DNA of 64,000 bases. Source: Gonocerus acuteangulatus. Taxonomy: Eukaryota; Arthropoda; Insecta; Hemiptera; Coreidae. The stretch is taken from contig OX328126.1 of assembly GCA_946811695.1 (NCBI GenBank), positions 83,604,036 through 83,668,035 on the forward strand. Direction: 5' to 3'. The notes under the pieces are model-generated. The model was not told the origin of the DNA. It saw only the letters and a program-made list of their open reading frames with translations, and searched no databases. A program made the position numbers and the translations under genes. Below, piece after piece: positions 48,145 to 61,443 of this stretch (positions are counted from its first letter, which is position 1; each line of letters begins with the position of its first letter).

Positions 48145-49371
48145 AATGCTTTTCTGTTCGCTCTCTAGCAAGCTCAAAAATGGCCCGATTTTGATGAAAT
48201 TCGGTACAAAAATCTGCCGTCTAATTTGAAAGGTCAAGTTCGTTAACCAGCAGAATCCGCTCAACGGACGATAGTGGTTGGGGCGAAATTCGCGCAAAAA
48301 AGAAAATCGTAACGTTTACGTTTTTGAGTTCATATGCTTGCAGGTACTTGTTTTATAGATTTCTTAACATAGGAAAACGAATGAAACCATTTTTAAGGCG
48401 ATTTCTGTAACCGTTTTTGAGAAAAGTGGAATCAATGTTTTTGTGAATCATTATTTTGTTGTGGGTACTTAGAATCGCGGAATTTAATTAAAATATTTTT
48501 TACATCTTGGAAATTAATCCCAACTATGATGTTTAAATTTTGGTTATATTTGGAGTTAAGGAAGTATGCGAAAAAAATATTTTATTGATAGACATGAAAA
48601 GTTTTCGGATCTTCATACATTTTTCGTAAATATCTCGATAACGGTTGAGAAATCGTGGTAAGTGGAGGGTGACCAGTCGAATGCTTACTAAACTCTCTAC
48701 AAAAAAGGTTCTGAAGCAATATTCGATGGGGCAACGTCAATCAGAGATATAAGCGGTTAAAACTTAAAAAGTGTTTGTTTTGAAAGGGTTTTTCTCTTTG
48801 TTTATCTCATTTTTTAATTGGCTGTTTTTTCTTTTAAATTGCATTTATCAGTAAAATGAATATTGTAGTAAAATAAGCTACGAAACTATAAAAGGTATTG
48901 GTAATAAGTTTGGAGTGGCTGTGGTAATCAAGATGTCTGTGGCTAATATCATGATGGTGTATACATAGGTTTGTTTTGAATTGTCCTATCTATATAACCT
49001 TCCTCAGAGCCTCCAACTGAAGTTATCGTTAGTTCTTATTTCTTAGAACCCACGACAGACTGGAATTTTATTCGCTATGAAGCACATATTTACAGTTAAT
49101 TATAACAGTAAAACGAATTTGCTAGTAAAACAAGATACTTAAAATGACAACGAATTTTTGGTTGTTTAGAATATAGCCTTCTCCGCAGTAGTCGAAGAGT
49201 GAGTACGTTTTCAGTACATAATTGTATTGACTTATACAGATTAAGAATTATCCGCTTCTGTGTAAGTTGGCTACTGTCAGTTTCCTGTGATTTGTGATGC
49301 TAATCTATTCCATTTCTTCGAGATGTACGTAACCGAGCTAAGATGACGCAGTTCCTGTGAGTCGGACTTTT
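47935..49371 (+). mobile_element. Family B element, complete copy in plus orientation
   Basis: Starts tttagcgtggttactcccta and ends gatgacgcagttcctgtgag plus tcggactttta. It contains the 5' module, a (TA)n tract (48083-48140), cgctctctagcaagctc, a gaaattcggtacaaaaatct block, one degenerate unit of the 350-bp repeat, and the hairpin end. It abuts the Helitron at 49372. Confidence 0.65.
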
Positions 49372-49609
49372 ATACTATATATTTGTCAAATACCACTCAC
49401 TCAGTGACTGGCTGACTCCCTGACTTATCATCGCCCAGCCAGGACTTTGCCCAGCCAAATTTTGCATGGACACTCCCTTTAGCATGAAAACATAGAGGGG
49501 TTTGAAGTTTTAGATGGTTACAGCAGGCAAGCCGGGGCAGCATGAGATGCTAGGACGATAACATAACAGCTGTTATTGTACGGCATCTATTTCATAGTGT
49601 TATTTTGAA

Positions 49610-49906
49610 TTGCGGTTAATTTCAACTATGATAGCAGACCTTGAATTACTAGAAATGTACTGTGATTTTTTCCCCCATAGAGTTTACGCTTTACCTGGTG
49701 ATGGTCCATCTGAGGTAATAATATCCCGAACCTTTGCTCAGCCTCCTCACCCATCAGCATCCCCAGTCAGAACACTTCTTGGTAATGCTCGCAAATATAA
49801 TGGGTGTTTTCAAATGACATCATGGAAACGTAAATGTTTAAGTTTTAGCGTCCATTTATTATTGACAACGGATTTTAACCTGCACTGGTTAAACTCCTGT
49901 TACTGA
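49610..49906 (+). pseudogene. Helitron Rep/helicase N-terminal fragment
   Basis: The frame contains RVYALPGDGPSEVI, then AQPPHPSASPVRTLLGNARK followed by YNGCFQMTSW. The last part matches the (F-x-x-N-I-R-x-YN-x-x-F-x-x-TS) motif at the start of Helitron_like_N. No HUH nuclease or helicase motifs follow. A 60-odd codon frame at 50921-51130 in the same element has no recognised match. Confidence 0.5.
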
Positions 49907-49997
49907 ATAACCTATAATATGACAGGAACCGTGCTATAATAAACTGCACAAAATTATATAGTAGCGTTAATTTTGATGATCCATTATTTAACAAAAT

Positions 49998-50763
49998 AAA
50001 GTAACTACTTATCCCCAAAAAAACATAAATGTGAAATAGAGGCCAAGTTCCTGCCCCCACAAAGAAACACCCCCTTCCTCAAAAATATCCGCTCCTAAAA
50101 CACCCCAAAAACGCCTTACCATTCTACACTCCAAAAAAGTAGTATGAGTTGGTGTATTAATTCAACCAAAAATATTTGCCAATACAAGAGATGATACAAG
50201 AAAGAAATGTCCAAGTTCATTACTTGGAAGACCTCATAGTTACTTACTAAGAACAGTAAAGACACTTCAACTGACCTTTAAAAACAAAAATAAAAATACT
50301 TATACCCAGTTACTAAAATATCACTTTCCTCAACCAGGTATATTCTTAAACTTGGCATTGTTTAGTTTTTCTCTAAAGATAATTTTGGCAAAAAAAAAAA
50401 ACATTGCCAAGTTTAAGAATATACCTGTTTGAGGAAAGTGATATTTTAGTAACTGGATATAAGTATTTTTATTGTTGTTTTTAAAGGTCAGTTGAAGTGT
50501 CTTTACTGTTCTTAGTAAGTAACTATGAGGTCTTCCAAGTAATGAACTTGGACATTTCTTTCTTGTATCATCTCTTGTATTGGCAAATATTTTTGGTTGA
50601 ATTAATACACCAACTCATACTACTTTTTTAGAGTGTAGAATGGTAAGGCGTTTTTGGGGTGTTTTAGGAGGGGATATTTTTGAGGAAGGGGGTGTTTCTT
50701 TGTGGGGGCAGGAACTTGGCCTCTATTTCACATTTATGTTTTTTTGGGGATCTCATTACTTTT
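49998..50763. repeat. Long near-perfect inverted repeat (about 366-bp arms)
   Basis: The left arm 49998-50363 and right arm 50398-50763 are inverse copies separated by about 35 bp. About six mismatches and a small gap are seen, so identity is about 98%. A transcript would fold into a long hairpin. No transposase or clear target duplication was seen. Confidence 0.9.
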
Positions 50764-51289
50764 TTCTAAGTATTAAATAGAATTTAGTTGCCGCATACCT
50801 AGTGGCTTTTGTACTTCATATAAAACCAGGGTCCTTGGATTCTGCATAAGGTTAGAAAGTTAAGAAGAAAGTGAATAAAAGTTAGAAGCTCTTCCAGATG
50901 ACATTACTCTAGAGGACAAATTGATTGCTCTCTTAACTACACTATTACACTGTAAAACACAGGAACCTTATTCCGAGGATAAAGATCACAATAGGGAATG
51001 TGCAGAAGGCCTTCAAGAAAAAGATAAGAACAAAGACGATACATTTTGGGTTTGTGATCCTAAACTTTGTAATTTAGATGGCTCGACTTTGAAAAACTTA
51101 GTATCTGCTTTGAAGTATATTATGCAGTGAACCCTGCAACTTTATTTACTACATTGAAGAAAGAAGTCACAACTGTTTTTGTTAAGATGCGTCGAAATAT
51201 TTTTTCAAACATCAAATATAGGTTCTCCTTACCAAGACGATTCATTTGATACTCCACATGATGGGTTTCAGAAGAAATGATGGCATTTC

Positions 51290-51780
51290 GATGGAACAAA
51301 ACCTACCTGCGTGCCAAGTTTGGTCAAAATAGGCCAAACGGTGTGAATTTTTATAAGGAACAAACATACAGACAGACAGCTGAAAGACCTTTTTTACCAA
51401 GCCTAGTGCATTCCCCGGACCAAGGCCTACCTGTGTGCCAAGTTTGGTCAAAATCGGTCAAATGGTGTGAATTTGTGTAAGGAACAAACATGCAGACAGG
51501 TGTCTTATAGACGATTTTGACTAGCCTATGACACTACCCGGATAAAGACCGACATGTGTGTCAAATTTTGTCAAAATCGGTCAAACGGTGTGAATTTGTA
51601 TAAGGAACAAACAGACAGACAGACAGCTGATAGAAAATTTAACCTAGCCTATGATTCTCCCCGTATCAAGACCCATCTGTGTCCCAAGTTTGGTCAAAAT
51701 CGGTCAAACGGTACGGATTTGTAAGAGGAACAAACGTACAGACAGACAGCAGGTATAAGATTTTTACCGAGCCTATTTGC
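51290..51780. repeat. Four tandem units of about 122 bp (Helitron-N type)
   Basis: Each unit has gtgccaagtttggtcaaaat, caaacggtgtg-att, aaggaacaaacatacagaca and a tagcctatgac-ctcccc phrase. They match the interior of the Helitron at 42295-43124, but here they read in the opposite sense to the host Helitron. They are flanked by two related copies of catcaaatataggttct (51210, 51799). Confidence 0.75.
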
Positions 51781-52285
51781 GCCTTATTATTTCTTAAAAC
51801 ATCAAATATAGGTTCTTCATACCGAGACAATTCATTTGATACCCCACATCATGGGTTTCGGACGGAATGATGGGTTTCCGAAGGAAGTACAAAACTGGAA
51901 CGCCCCCGCCCCGGAAGCGGTGTCAAACACAACTTTTCGCGATTTGTCGATTTTTTTCCTTTAATAACGTCTTCATATCTATCTTCATGCAAAATTTCAA
52001 GTCTCTAGCATCATGGGAAGTGCCTAATAATTTTGATGAGTCAGTGAGTGAGTGAGTCCTATAAATCCCGATTTTCGATCGCTTATATCTCAGAAACTAT
52101 TCGATGTAGAATTATGAAAATTTCCAGTTTTACTCACATCTAGTAGTATAATACTTGTGTAAAATTTCATAACTTTATCTTTACCTGGTTGAAAGTTATG
52201 AGGGGCGTATGCTTAGGCCGGAACTTGGCCTGGCGCACTACCGTGCGCCTAGATCTGCCGTGACGAAGCACGTGCATTCAGCTAG

Positions 52286-52974
52286 TAAAATATTGAAGTT
52301 GCAGTGGTTACCTAAGTGCGGTATGTTCTCTTTTCATGAAGTTCCATCAGGACGGACATATCTAGTTTTAGAGTTGATTTATTGATAGCGAGCGAAATGC
52401 TGAAACGGCACTTGCATTGGTGAAAGTTTTTAAGTGCTCCGGAGTGGATTGAAAGCTACCTAAAGATGGAACGGTGAAGTTTGGATTTCCATTCACTTGA
52501 TGAATAATGAATTAAAGGGAGACCAGCAAATTCGCCTCTTCAAGCCCCCCCCCCCAGCACTTAGTATTTATCTTGCCAGTGCTTGGAAGGACGGTCTCCA
52601 AATGAAAACCGTAGGCCTGGTCTATATGGATTCGCTCTTTCTCACTCAAAAATGTCTTTGGTATTTTTTTTTCTTATCGGTGCTATCAACCGGTTGCCAC
52701 TCACTGTAAATATGATTAAAAACGCCATAAAAATCTCATTCGAATCAGGTGGAAACAGTGCTTCCTAAACCCACACCCTGCTACCGAAACTAAAGAGCAA
52801 CTGTAAAAACTGTCAAATAAAATACAAGAAACCGAGGTAAAATTTGGGCCTTTATTGTGAGAGCTGAAGTACTGCCATTGAATGACAAACCTTGGAGGAA
52901 AGGAAGGGAAAAGCTATGCTCTTACATAATTTTACATTTAAGCGTTTCTGTGATATATGCGATGGAAAACCGGA
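52286..52974. other. No gene recognised
   Basis: Two overlapping short plus frames (52497-52768) lack motifs; a C-run lies at 52547-52555. Confidence 0.4.
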
Positions 52975-53230
52975 ATTTTTATGACTCACTCACTTACTTA
53001 TCAAAATTATGAGGCACTTCCCAAAAAGCTAAAGGCTTGAAATTTTGCAGGATGATAGATATTATGGTGTTATTAAAGGCACAAATTGAGAAATCCTGAA
53101 AACTTGTGTATGACCAGGGAGGGCGTGCTCGTTTTGTACTTTCTGTTCCTTCGAAAACCCATCACGTGGGGTATCAAATGAATCGTCTCGGAAGGAGAAC
53201 CTGTATTTGATGTCTTAAGAAACATTTAGA
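52975..53230 (-). mobile_element. Helitron-derived fragment
   Basis: It is the inverse of 51800-52070: actcactcac, aattatgaggcacttccc, ttgaaattttgca, ccatcacgtggggtatcaaa. No terminus is present. Confidence 0.6.
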
Positions 53231-53327
53231 CGCATCATAACATTTTTATGTACATGCCTATTATTTACCTATGTACCCACATCAATAAACAAACCAAATG
53301 GAATCTAAAACTAATAAAATTATCGGG

Positions 53328-56300
53328 GAATATCCTTGCGATAGATACACAGCAAAGTGTAGTTTTATGCCTCAGTACAGCAATATCCTTGTGAAAGATA
53401 CACATCAACTTGTAGTTTTATGCCTCAGTACAGCAATATCCTTGCTATAGATACACAGCAAAGTGTAGTTTTATGCCTCAGTACAGCAATATCCTTGTGA
53501 TAGATACACAACAACGTGTAGTTTTATGCCTCAGTACAGCAATATCCTTGTGAAAGATACACAACAACTTGTAGTTTTATGCCTCAGTACAGCAATATCC
53601 TTGTGATAGATACACAACAACGTGTAGTTTTATGCCTCAGTACAGCAATATCCTTGTGAAAGATACACAACAACGTGTAGTTTTATGCCTCAGTACAGCA
53701 ATATCCTTGCGATAGATACACAGCAAAGTGTAGTTTTATGCCTCAGTACAGCAATATCCTTGTGAAAGATACACATCAACTTGTAGTTTTATGCCTCAGT
53801 ACAGCAATATCCTTGCTATAGATACACAGCAAAGTGTAGTTTTATGCCTCAGTACAGCAATATCCTTGTGATAGATACACAACAACGTGTAGTTTTATGC
53901 CTCAGTACAGCAATATCCTTGTGAAAGATACACAGCAAAGTGTAGTTTTATGCCTCAGTACAGCAATATCCTTGCTATAGATACACAGCAAAGTGTAGTT
54001 TTATGCCTCAGTACAGCAATATCCTTGTGAAAGATACACAACAACGTGTAGTTTTATGCCTCAGTACAGCAATATCCTTGCGATAGATACACAACAACGT
54101 GTAGTTTTATGCCTCAGTACAGCAATATCCTTGTGAAAGATACACAGCAAAGTGTAGTTTTATGCCTCAGTACAGCAATATCCTTGTGAAAGATACACAT
54201 CAACTTGTAGTTTTATGCCTCAGTACAGCAATATCCTTGCTATAGATACACAGCAAAGTGTAGTTTTATGCCTCAGTACAGCAATATCCTTGTGATAGAT
54301 ACACAACAACGTGTAGTTTTATGCCTCAGTACAGCAATATCCTTGTGAAAGATACACATCAACTTGTAGTTTTATGCCTCAGTACAGCAATATCCTTGCT
54401 ATAGATACACAGCAAAGTGTAGTTTTATGCCTCAGTACAGCAATATCCTTGCGATAGATACACAACAACGTGTAGTTTTATGCCTCAGTACAGCAATATC
54501 CTTGCGATAGATACACAACAACGTGTAGTTTTATGCCTCAGTACAGCAATATCCTTGTGAAAGATACACAACAACTTGTAGTTTTATGCCTCAGTACAGC
54601 AATATCCTTGTGAAAGATACACATCAACTTGTAGTTTTATGCCTCAGTACAGCAATATCCTTGCTATAGATACACAGCAAAGTGTAGTTTTATGCCTCAG
54701 TACAGCAATATCCTTGTGATAGATACACAACAACGTGTAGTTTTATGCCTCAGTACAGCAATATCCTTGTGAAAGATACACAACAACTTGTAGTTTTATG
54801 CCTCAGTACAGCAATATCCTTGTGAAAGATACACAACAACTTGTAGTTTTATGCCTCAGTACAGCAATATCCTTGTGAAAGATACACAACAACGTGTAGT
54901 TTTATGCCTCAGTACAGCAATATCCTTGTGAAAGATACACAACAACTTGTAGTTTTATGCCTCAGTACAGCAATATCCTTGTGAAAGATACACAACAACG
55001 TGTAGTTTTATGCCTCAGTACAGCAATATCCTTGTGAAAGATACACAACAACGTGTAGTTTTATGCCTCAGTACAGCAATATCCTTGCTATAGATACACA
55101 ACAACGTGTAGTTTTATGCCTCAGTACAGCAATATCCTTGCGATAGATACACATCAACGTGTAGTTTTATGCCTCAGTACAGCAATATCCTTGTGAAAGA
55201 TACACATCAACTTGTAGTTTTATGCCTCAGTACAGCAATATCCTTGCTATAGATACACAGCAAAGTGTAGTTTTATGCCTCAGTACAGCAATATCCTTGC
55301 GATAGATACACAACAACGTGTAGTTTTATGCCTCAGTACAGCAATATCCTTGTGAAAGATACACAACAACGTGTAGTTTTATGCCTCAGTACAGCAATAT
55401 CCTTGTGAAAGATACACAACAACTTGTAGTTTTATGCCTCAGTACAGCAATATCCTTGTGAAAGATACACATCAACTTGTAGTTTTATGCCTCAGTACAG
55501 CAATATCCTTGCGATAGATACACAACAACTTGTAGTTTTATGCCTCAGTACAGCAATATCCTTGTGAAAGATACACAACAACTTGTAGTTTTATGCCTCA
55601 GTACAGCAATATCCTTGTGAAAGATACACATCAACTTGTAGTTTTATGCCTCAGTACAGCAATATCCTTGCGATAGATACACAACAACGTGTAGTTTTAT
55701 GCCTCAGTACAGCAATATCCTTGTGATAGATACACAACAACGTGTAGTTTTATGCCTCAGTACAGCAATATCCTTGTGAAAGATACACAACAACTTGTAG
55801 TTTTATGCCTCAGTACAGCAATATCCTTGTGAAAGATACACAACAACTTGTAGTTTTATGCCTCAGTACAGCAATATCCTTGTGAAAGATACACATCAAC
55901 TTGTAGTTTTATGCCTCAGTACAGCAATATCCTTGCGATAGATACACAACAACTTGTAGTTTTATGCCTCAGTACAGCAATATCCTTGTGAAAGATACAC
56001 AACAACGTGTAGTTTTATGCCTCAGTACAGCAATATCCTTGTGAAAGATACACATCAACTTGTAGTTTTATGCCTCAGTACAGCAATATCCTTGTGAAAG
56101 ATACACATCAACTTGTAGTTTTATGCCTCAGTACAGCAATATCCTTGCGATAGATACACAACAACGTGTAGTTTTATGCCTCAGTACAGCAATATCCTTG
56201 CTATAGATACACAACAACGTGTAGTTTTATGCCTCAGTACAGCAATATCCTTGTGATAGATACACAACAACGTGTAGTTTTATGCCTCAGTACAGCAATA

Positions 56301-59300
56301 TCCTTGTGAAAGATACACATCAACTTGTAGTTTTATGCCTCAGTACAGCAATATCCTTGTGAAAGATACACAACAACGTGTAGTTTTATGCCTCAGTACA
56401 GCAATATCCTTGCGATAGATACACATCAACTTGTAGTTTTATGCCTCAGTACAGCAATATCCTTGTGAAAGATACACATCAACGTGTAGTTTTATGCCTC
56501 AGTACAGCAATATCCTTGTGAAAGATACACAACAACGTGTAGTTTTATGCCTCAGTACAGCAATATCCTTGTGATAGATACACAACAACGTGTAGTTTTA
56601 TGCCTCAGTACAGCAATATCCTTGTGATAGATACACAACAACGTGTAGTTTTATGCCTCAGTACAGCAATATCCTTGCGATAGATACACAACAACGTGTA
56701 GTTTTATGCCTCAGTACAGCAATATCCTTGCGAAAGATACACATCAACTTGTAGTTTTATGCCTCAGTACAGCAATATCCTTGCGATAGATACACAACAA
56801 CGTGTAGTTTTATGCCTCAGTACAGCAATATCCTTGTGAAAGATACACATCAACTTGTAGTTTTATGCCTCAGTACAGCAATATCCTTGCGATAGATACA
56901 CAACAACGTGTAGTTTTATGCCTCAGTACAGCAATATCCTTGTGAAAGATACACAACAACGTGTAGGTTTATGCCTCAGTACAGCAATATCCTTGCGATA
57001 GATACACAACAACGTGTAGTTTTATGCCTCAGTACAGCAATATCCTTGTGAAAGATACACAACAACGTGTAGTTTTATGCCTCAGTACAGCAATATCCTT
57101 GCGATAGATACACAACAACGTGTAGTTTTATGCCTCAGTACAGCAATATCCTTGCGATAGATACACAACAACGTGTAGTTTTATGCCTCAGTACAGCAAT
57201 ATCCTTGTGAAAGATACACATCAACTTGTAGTTTTATGCCTCAGTACAGCAATATCCTTGCGATAGATACACAACAACGTGTAGTTTTATGCCTCAGTAC
57301 AGCAATATCCTTGTGAAAGATACACAACAACGTGTAGTTTTATGCCTCAGTACAGCAATATCCTTGCGATAGATACACAACAACGTGTAGTTTTATGCCT
57401 CAGTACAGCAATATCCTTGTGAAAGATACACAACAACGTGTAGTTTTATGCCTCAGTACAGCAATATCCTTGCGATAGATACACAACAACGTGTAGTTTT
57501 ATCCCTCAGTACAGCAATATCCTTGTGAAAGATACACAACAACGTGTAGTTTTATGCCTCAGTACAGCAATATCCTTGTGAAAGATACACAACAACGTGT
57601 AGTTTTATGCCTCAGTACAGCAATATCCTTGTGAAAGATACACAACAACGTGTAGTTTTATGCCTCAGTACAGCAATATCCTTGTGAAAGATACACAACA
57701 ACGTGTAGTTTTATGCCTCAGTACAGCAATATCCTTGCGAAAGATACACAACAACGTGTAGTTTTATGCCTCAGTACAGCAATATCCTTGCGAAAGATAC
57801 ACAACAACGTGTAGTTTTATGCCTCAGTAAAGCAATATCCTTGTGAAAGATACACAACAACGTGTAGTTTTATGCCTCAGTACAGCAATATCCTTGTGAA
57901 AGATACACAACAACGTGTAGTTTTATGCCTCAGTACAGCAATATCCTTGTGAAAGATACACAACAACGTGTAGTTTTATGCCTCAGTACAGCAATATCCT
58001 TGTGAAAGATACACAACAACGTGTAGTTTTATGCCTCAGTACAGCAATATCCTTGCGAAAGATACACAACAACGTGTAGTTTTATGCCTCAGTACAGCAA
58101 TATCCTTGCGAAAGATACACAACAACGTGTAGTTTTATGCCTCAGTACAGCAATATCCTTGTGAAAGATACACAACAACGTGTAGTTTTATGCCTCAGTA
58201 CAGCAATATCCTTGTGAAAGATACACAACAACGTGTAGTTTTATGCCTCAGTACAGCAATATCCTTGCGAAAGATACACAACAACGTGTAGTTTTATGCC
58301 TCAGTACAGCAATATCCTTGCGAAAGATACACAACAACGTGTAGTTTTATGCCTCAGTACAGCAATATCCTTGTGAAAGATTCACAACAACGTGTAGTTT
58401 TATGCCTCAGTACAGCAATATCCTTGTGAAAGATACACAACAACGTGTAGTTTTATGCCTCAGTACAGCAATATCCTTGTGAAAGATACACAACAACGTG
58501 TAGTTTTATGCCTCAGTACAGCAATATCCTTGTGAAAGATACACAACAACGTGTAGTTTTATGCCTCAGTACAGCAATATCCTTGCTATAGATACACAAC
58601 AACGTGTAGTTTTATGCCTCAGTACAGCAATATCCTTGCGATAGATACACATCAACGTGTAGTTTTATGCCTCAGTACAGCAATATCCTTGCGATAGATA
58701 CACAACAACGTGTAGTTTTATGCCTCAGTACAGCAATATCCTTGCTATAGATACACAACAACGTGTAGTTTTATGCCTCAGTACAGCAATATCCTTGCGA
58801 TAGATACACAACAACGTGTAGTTTTATGCCTCAGTACAGCAATATCCTTGCGATAGATACACAACAACGTGTAGTTTTATGCCTCAGTACAGCAATATCC
58901 TTGCTATAGATACACAACAACGTGTAGTTTTATGCCTCAGTACAGCAATATCCTTGCGAAAGATACACAACAACGTGTAGTTTTATGCCTCAGTACAGCA
59001 ATATCCTTGTGAAAGATACACAACAACGTGTAGTTTTATGCCTCAGTACAGCAATATCCTTGTGAAAGATACACAACAACGTGTAGTTTTATGCCTCAGT
59101 ACAGCAATATCCTTGTGAAAGATACACAACAACGTGTAGTTTTATGCCTCAGTACAGCAATATCCTTGCTATAGATACACAACAACGTGTAGTTTTATGC
59201 CTCAGTACAGCAATATCCTTGCGATAGATACACATCAACGTGTAGTTTTATGCCTCAGTACAGCAATATCCTTGCGATAGATACACAACAACGTGTAGTT

Positions 59301-59799
59301 TTATGCCTCAGTACAGCAATATCCTTGTGAAAGATACACAACAACGTGTAGTTTTATGCCTCAGTACAGCAATATCCTTGCTATAGATACACAACAACGT
59401 GTAGTTTTATGCCTCAGTACAGCAATATCCTTGCGATAGATACACAACAACGTGTAGTTTTATGCCTCAGTACAGCAATATCCTTGCGATAGATACACAA
59501 CAACGTGTAGTTTTATGCCTCAGTACAGCAATATCCTTGTGAAAGATACACAACAACGTGTAGTTTTATGCCTCAGTACAGCAATATCCTTGCTATAGAT
59601 ACACAACAACGTGTAGTTTTATGCCTCAGTACAGCAATATCCTTGCTATAGATACACAACAACGTGTAGTTTTATGCCTCAGTACAGCAATATCCTTGCG
59701 ATAGATACACAACAACGTGTAGTTTTATGCCTCAGTACAGCAATATCCTGGCGATAGATACACAACAGCGTGTAGTTTTATGCCTCAGTACAGCAATAT
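53328..59799. repeat. 53-bp satellite array, about 122 units
   Basis: The marker gtacagcaatatccttg recurs from 53375 to 59788. That distance is exactly 121 x 53 bp, so no net length change has accumulated in 6.4 kb. Variation is confined to two short blocks: tgaa/tgat/cgat/ctat/cgaa after ccttg, and aacaacg/aacaact/atcaact/atcaacg/agcaaag after acac. The left third holds agcaaag and atcaact types; from about 57240 rightwards almost all are aacaacg. Higher-order blocks are visible. The unit is not a multiple of three and there is no spacer structure. Confidence 0.97.
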
Positions 59800-60734
59800 T
59801 TTACCGTCAGATGGAATTAGGGATCTGCCAAAGCAGAAAGGATGAGCAATACCGATATACGAGAATTTAGCAGGACGTAGAGCGTGAGACAGTAAATTAT
59901 GAATGGGAGGGGGGGAGGGGTGTTTGCGGTCACGTAGTCACATACTAGATTCTACCTGTTACTCCTGCTTATGTGTCGTAGGATTCCTACATAAAGTCTC
60001 ATAAAGTGCATAAAAGTACATACTAGGCTATATAATGGGTTCGCCGAAAAATCGCAATGATTAATTTATTGTTGGTAGAAGCATAAAAGATTGGAAATAA
60101 TATCTCAACAATTTAAATATGAAACGTACAGAGTAACAAGACATATTTACTGATTTGTGGTTTGGACTTTGGATCCGTAACACATTATTTGTTGGAGGGA
60201 GAAGGTGAGTGAAGAGTGGTTGCTCCGTCTTCATAAATGTTTTCCTCCAATACTCTGATTAATTTTTTTTTAATTTATTTTGGCACTATACATTTCGAAA
60301 AATACTATTTTAACGATTGAATAATACTACAATTTAAACAAATATAAATTGTATTTTTTTCAATGGGAGGACATACCTACCTTGGTGGAGAGAGAGAATG
60401 CTCCGTTTCATAGAGGCTAAATTTCTTAGTATGAGACGGATAGAAGCAGGTTTTAGGTGGGGGAAGTGGAGGGGAGGATGTTGGGCGAAAGGATGGGTCC
60501 GGGGAAATTACCGCGGAAGAAGATAAACTACATGAATGCAGGACTTCAGGGTCCAGGATAAAGATTAGTTAGGCATATTGACTGGTTGTGGATTTACCTA
60601 ACTGGCTTTTTATGGATATGTAAACTGTTTGAGTAGTTAGAAATGATGTATTCTTTGACTATTTTCAAGATGGGTTTATATCTATTCAGAAAAGAGACGT
60701 ACCTCAAGAGAGGATGGAGAAATGTTCAAAATAG
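59800..60734. other. No gene recognised
   Basis: Purine-rich stretches (59905-59925, 60455-60490), no frame with motifs. Confidence 0.4.
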
Positions 60735-60895
60735 AAAGTTACCCATTCATGCACCTGCAACACCTGACGTTGCTTAACTTCGGTCATTGGCTGTCTATTT
60801 TCTTCACATTGTAATCGCGAGTATTGAGTTTATTGGGTCCTTTGCCAGTCCAATGTAGGTGCTATTGCAGTTAGGTATGGTCCAAGCAATCAGAT
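60735..60895 (-). ncRNA. Second 5S rRNA-like sequence, very degenerate
   Basis: On the plus strand, gttacccattcatgcacctg, then cctgacgttgcttaacttcg, and later taggtatggtccaagc, follow the complement of 5S rRNA with an insertion of about 45 bases in the middle. It is probably a relic of a 5S-derived repeat. Confidence 0.3.
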
Positions 60896-60899
60896 AGAC

Positions 60900-61430
60900 G
60901 ACATTGGATCTATTTTATGTAGAAACGGGTCGTTCAAGCATTTTTGAGATATTCAGGAAAATGTCCCAAAACTGCTCATGACTGTTAATGAAATTTCAAT
61001 TTTCTAATACTTCCTTAACTCCAAACGTAACATCAAAATTTAAACATTTTATTTTCGATGAATATCAAATATTTCGAAAAAGCTCAGCGAATTTATCTTT
61101 TCCAAGTACTCAAACTGAAAATTAGAAAGGAAAACTAATTTTATTCTCTTTTTTCGAAAACTGTAAAAGATATAGCCTTAAACAAATGATTAAATGGGCT
61201 TTCCCATTCGTTAGAAACCCTTGTAAAGTGTTCAGGGAGGAATATAAACACGACGAACAATTTGTTTTTGCAATTGTACTAAGACAACAATTTACATATG
61301 ACTGTTATGCATTATATTTTACGTGTTACTATCTACAGAGAAAATCTACTTTGTGAAATCGTAGTTGTGGGAAAAACAAAAATAAATTCGGGGTTAGAAA
61401 GAATAAAGGGGATAAAAGCATAAAGCGACA
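60900..61430. other. B-type 350-bp repeat scrap, otherwise nothing
   Basis: 60930-61060 (gtcgttcaag, tgagatattcaggaaaatgt, ccttaactccaaacgtaac) resembles one internal unit of the B element at 31821-32880. Confidence 0.4.
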
Positions 61431-61443
61431 ATAGTAGGATTAC

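Larger units (their letters stand above)
49372..52285 (+). mobile_element. Decayed Helitron with 3' hairpins and CTAG terminus
   Basis: The 3' end is clear: stem-loop ggcgcac-tacc-gtgcgcc (about 52226-52243), a second stem around cgtg-acgaag-cacg (about 52259-52272), then ttcagctag with CTAG at 52282-52285 and a flanking T. The 5' region (ctatatatttgtcaaatacc, cactcactcagtgactggctgac) is Helitron-like, but the exact TC start is uncertain by some bases. Inside are a Rep fragment, a large inverted repeat and a block of 122-bp units. Confidence 0.65.

Noticed and set aside
53328..59799. CRISPR-like array
   Set aside because: Units are head-to-tail with no unique spacers, the genome is eukaryotic, and variation is a few recurrent bases. 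It is a satellite.
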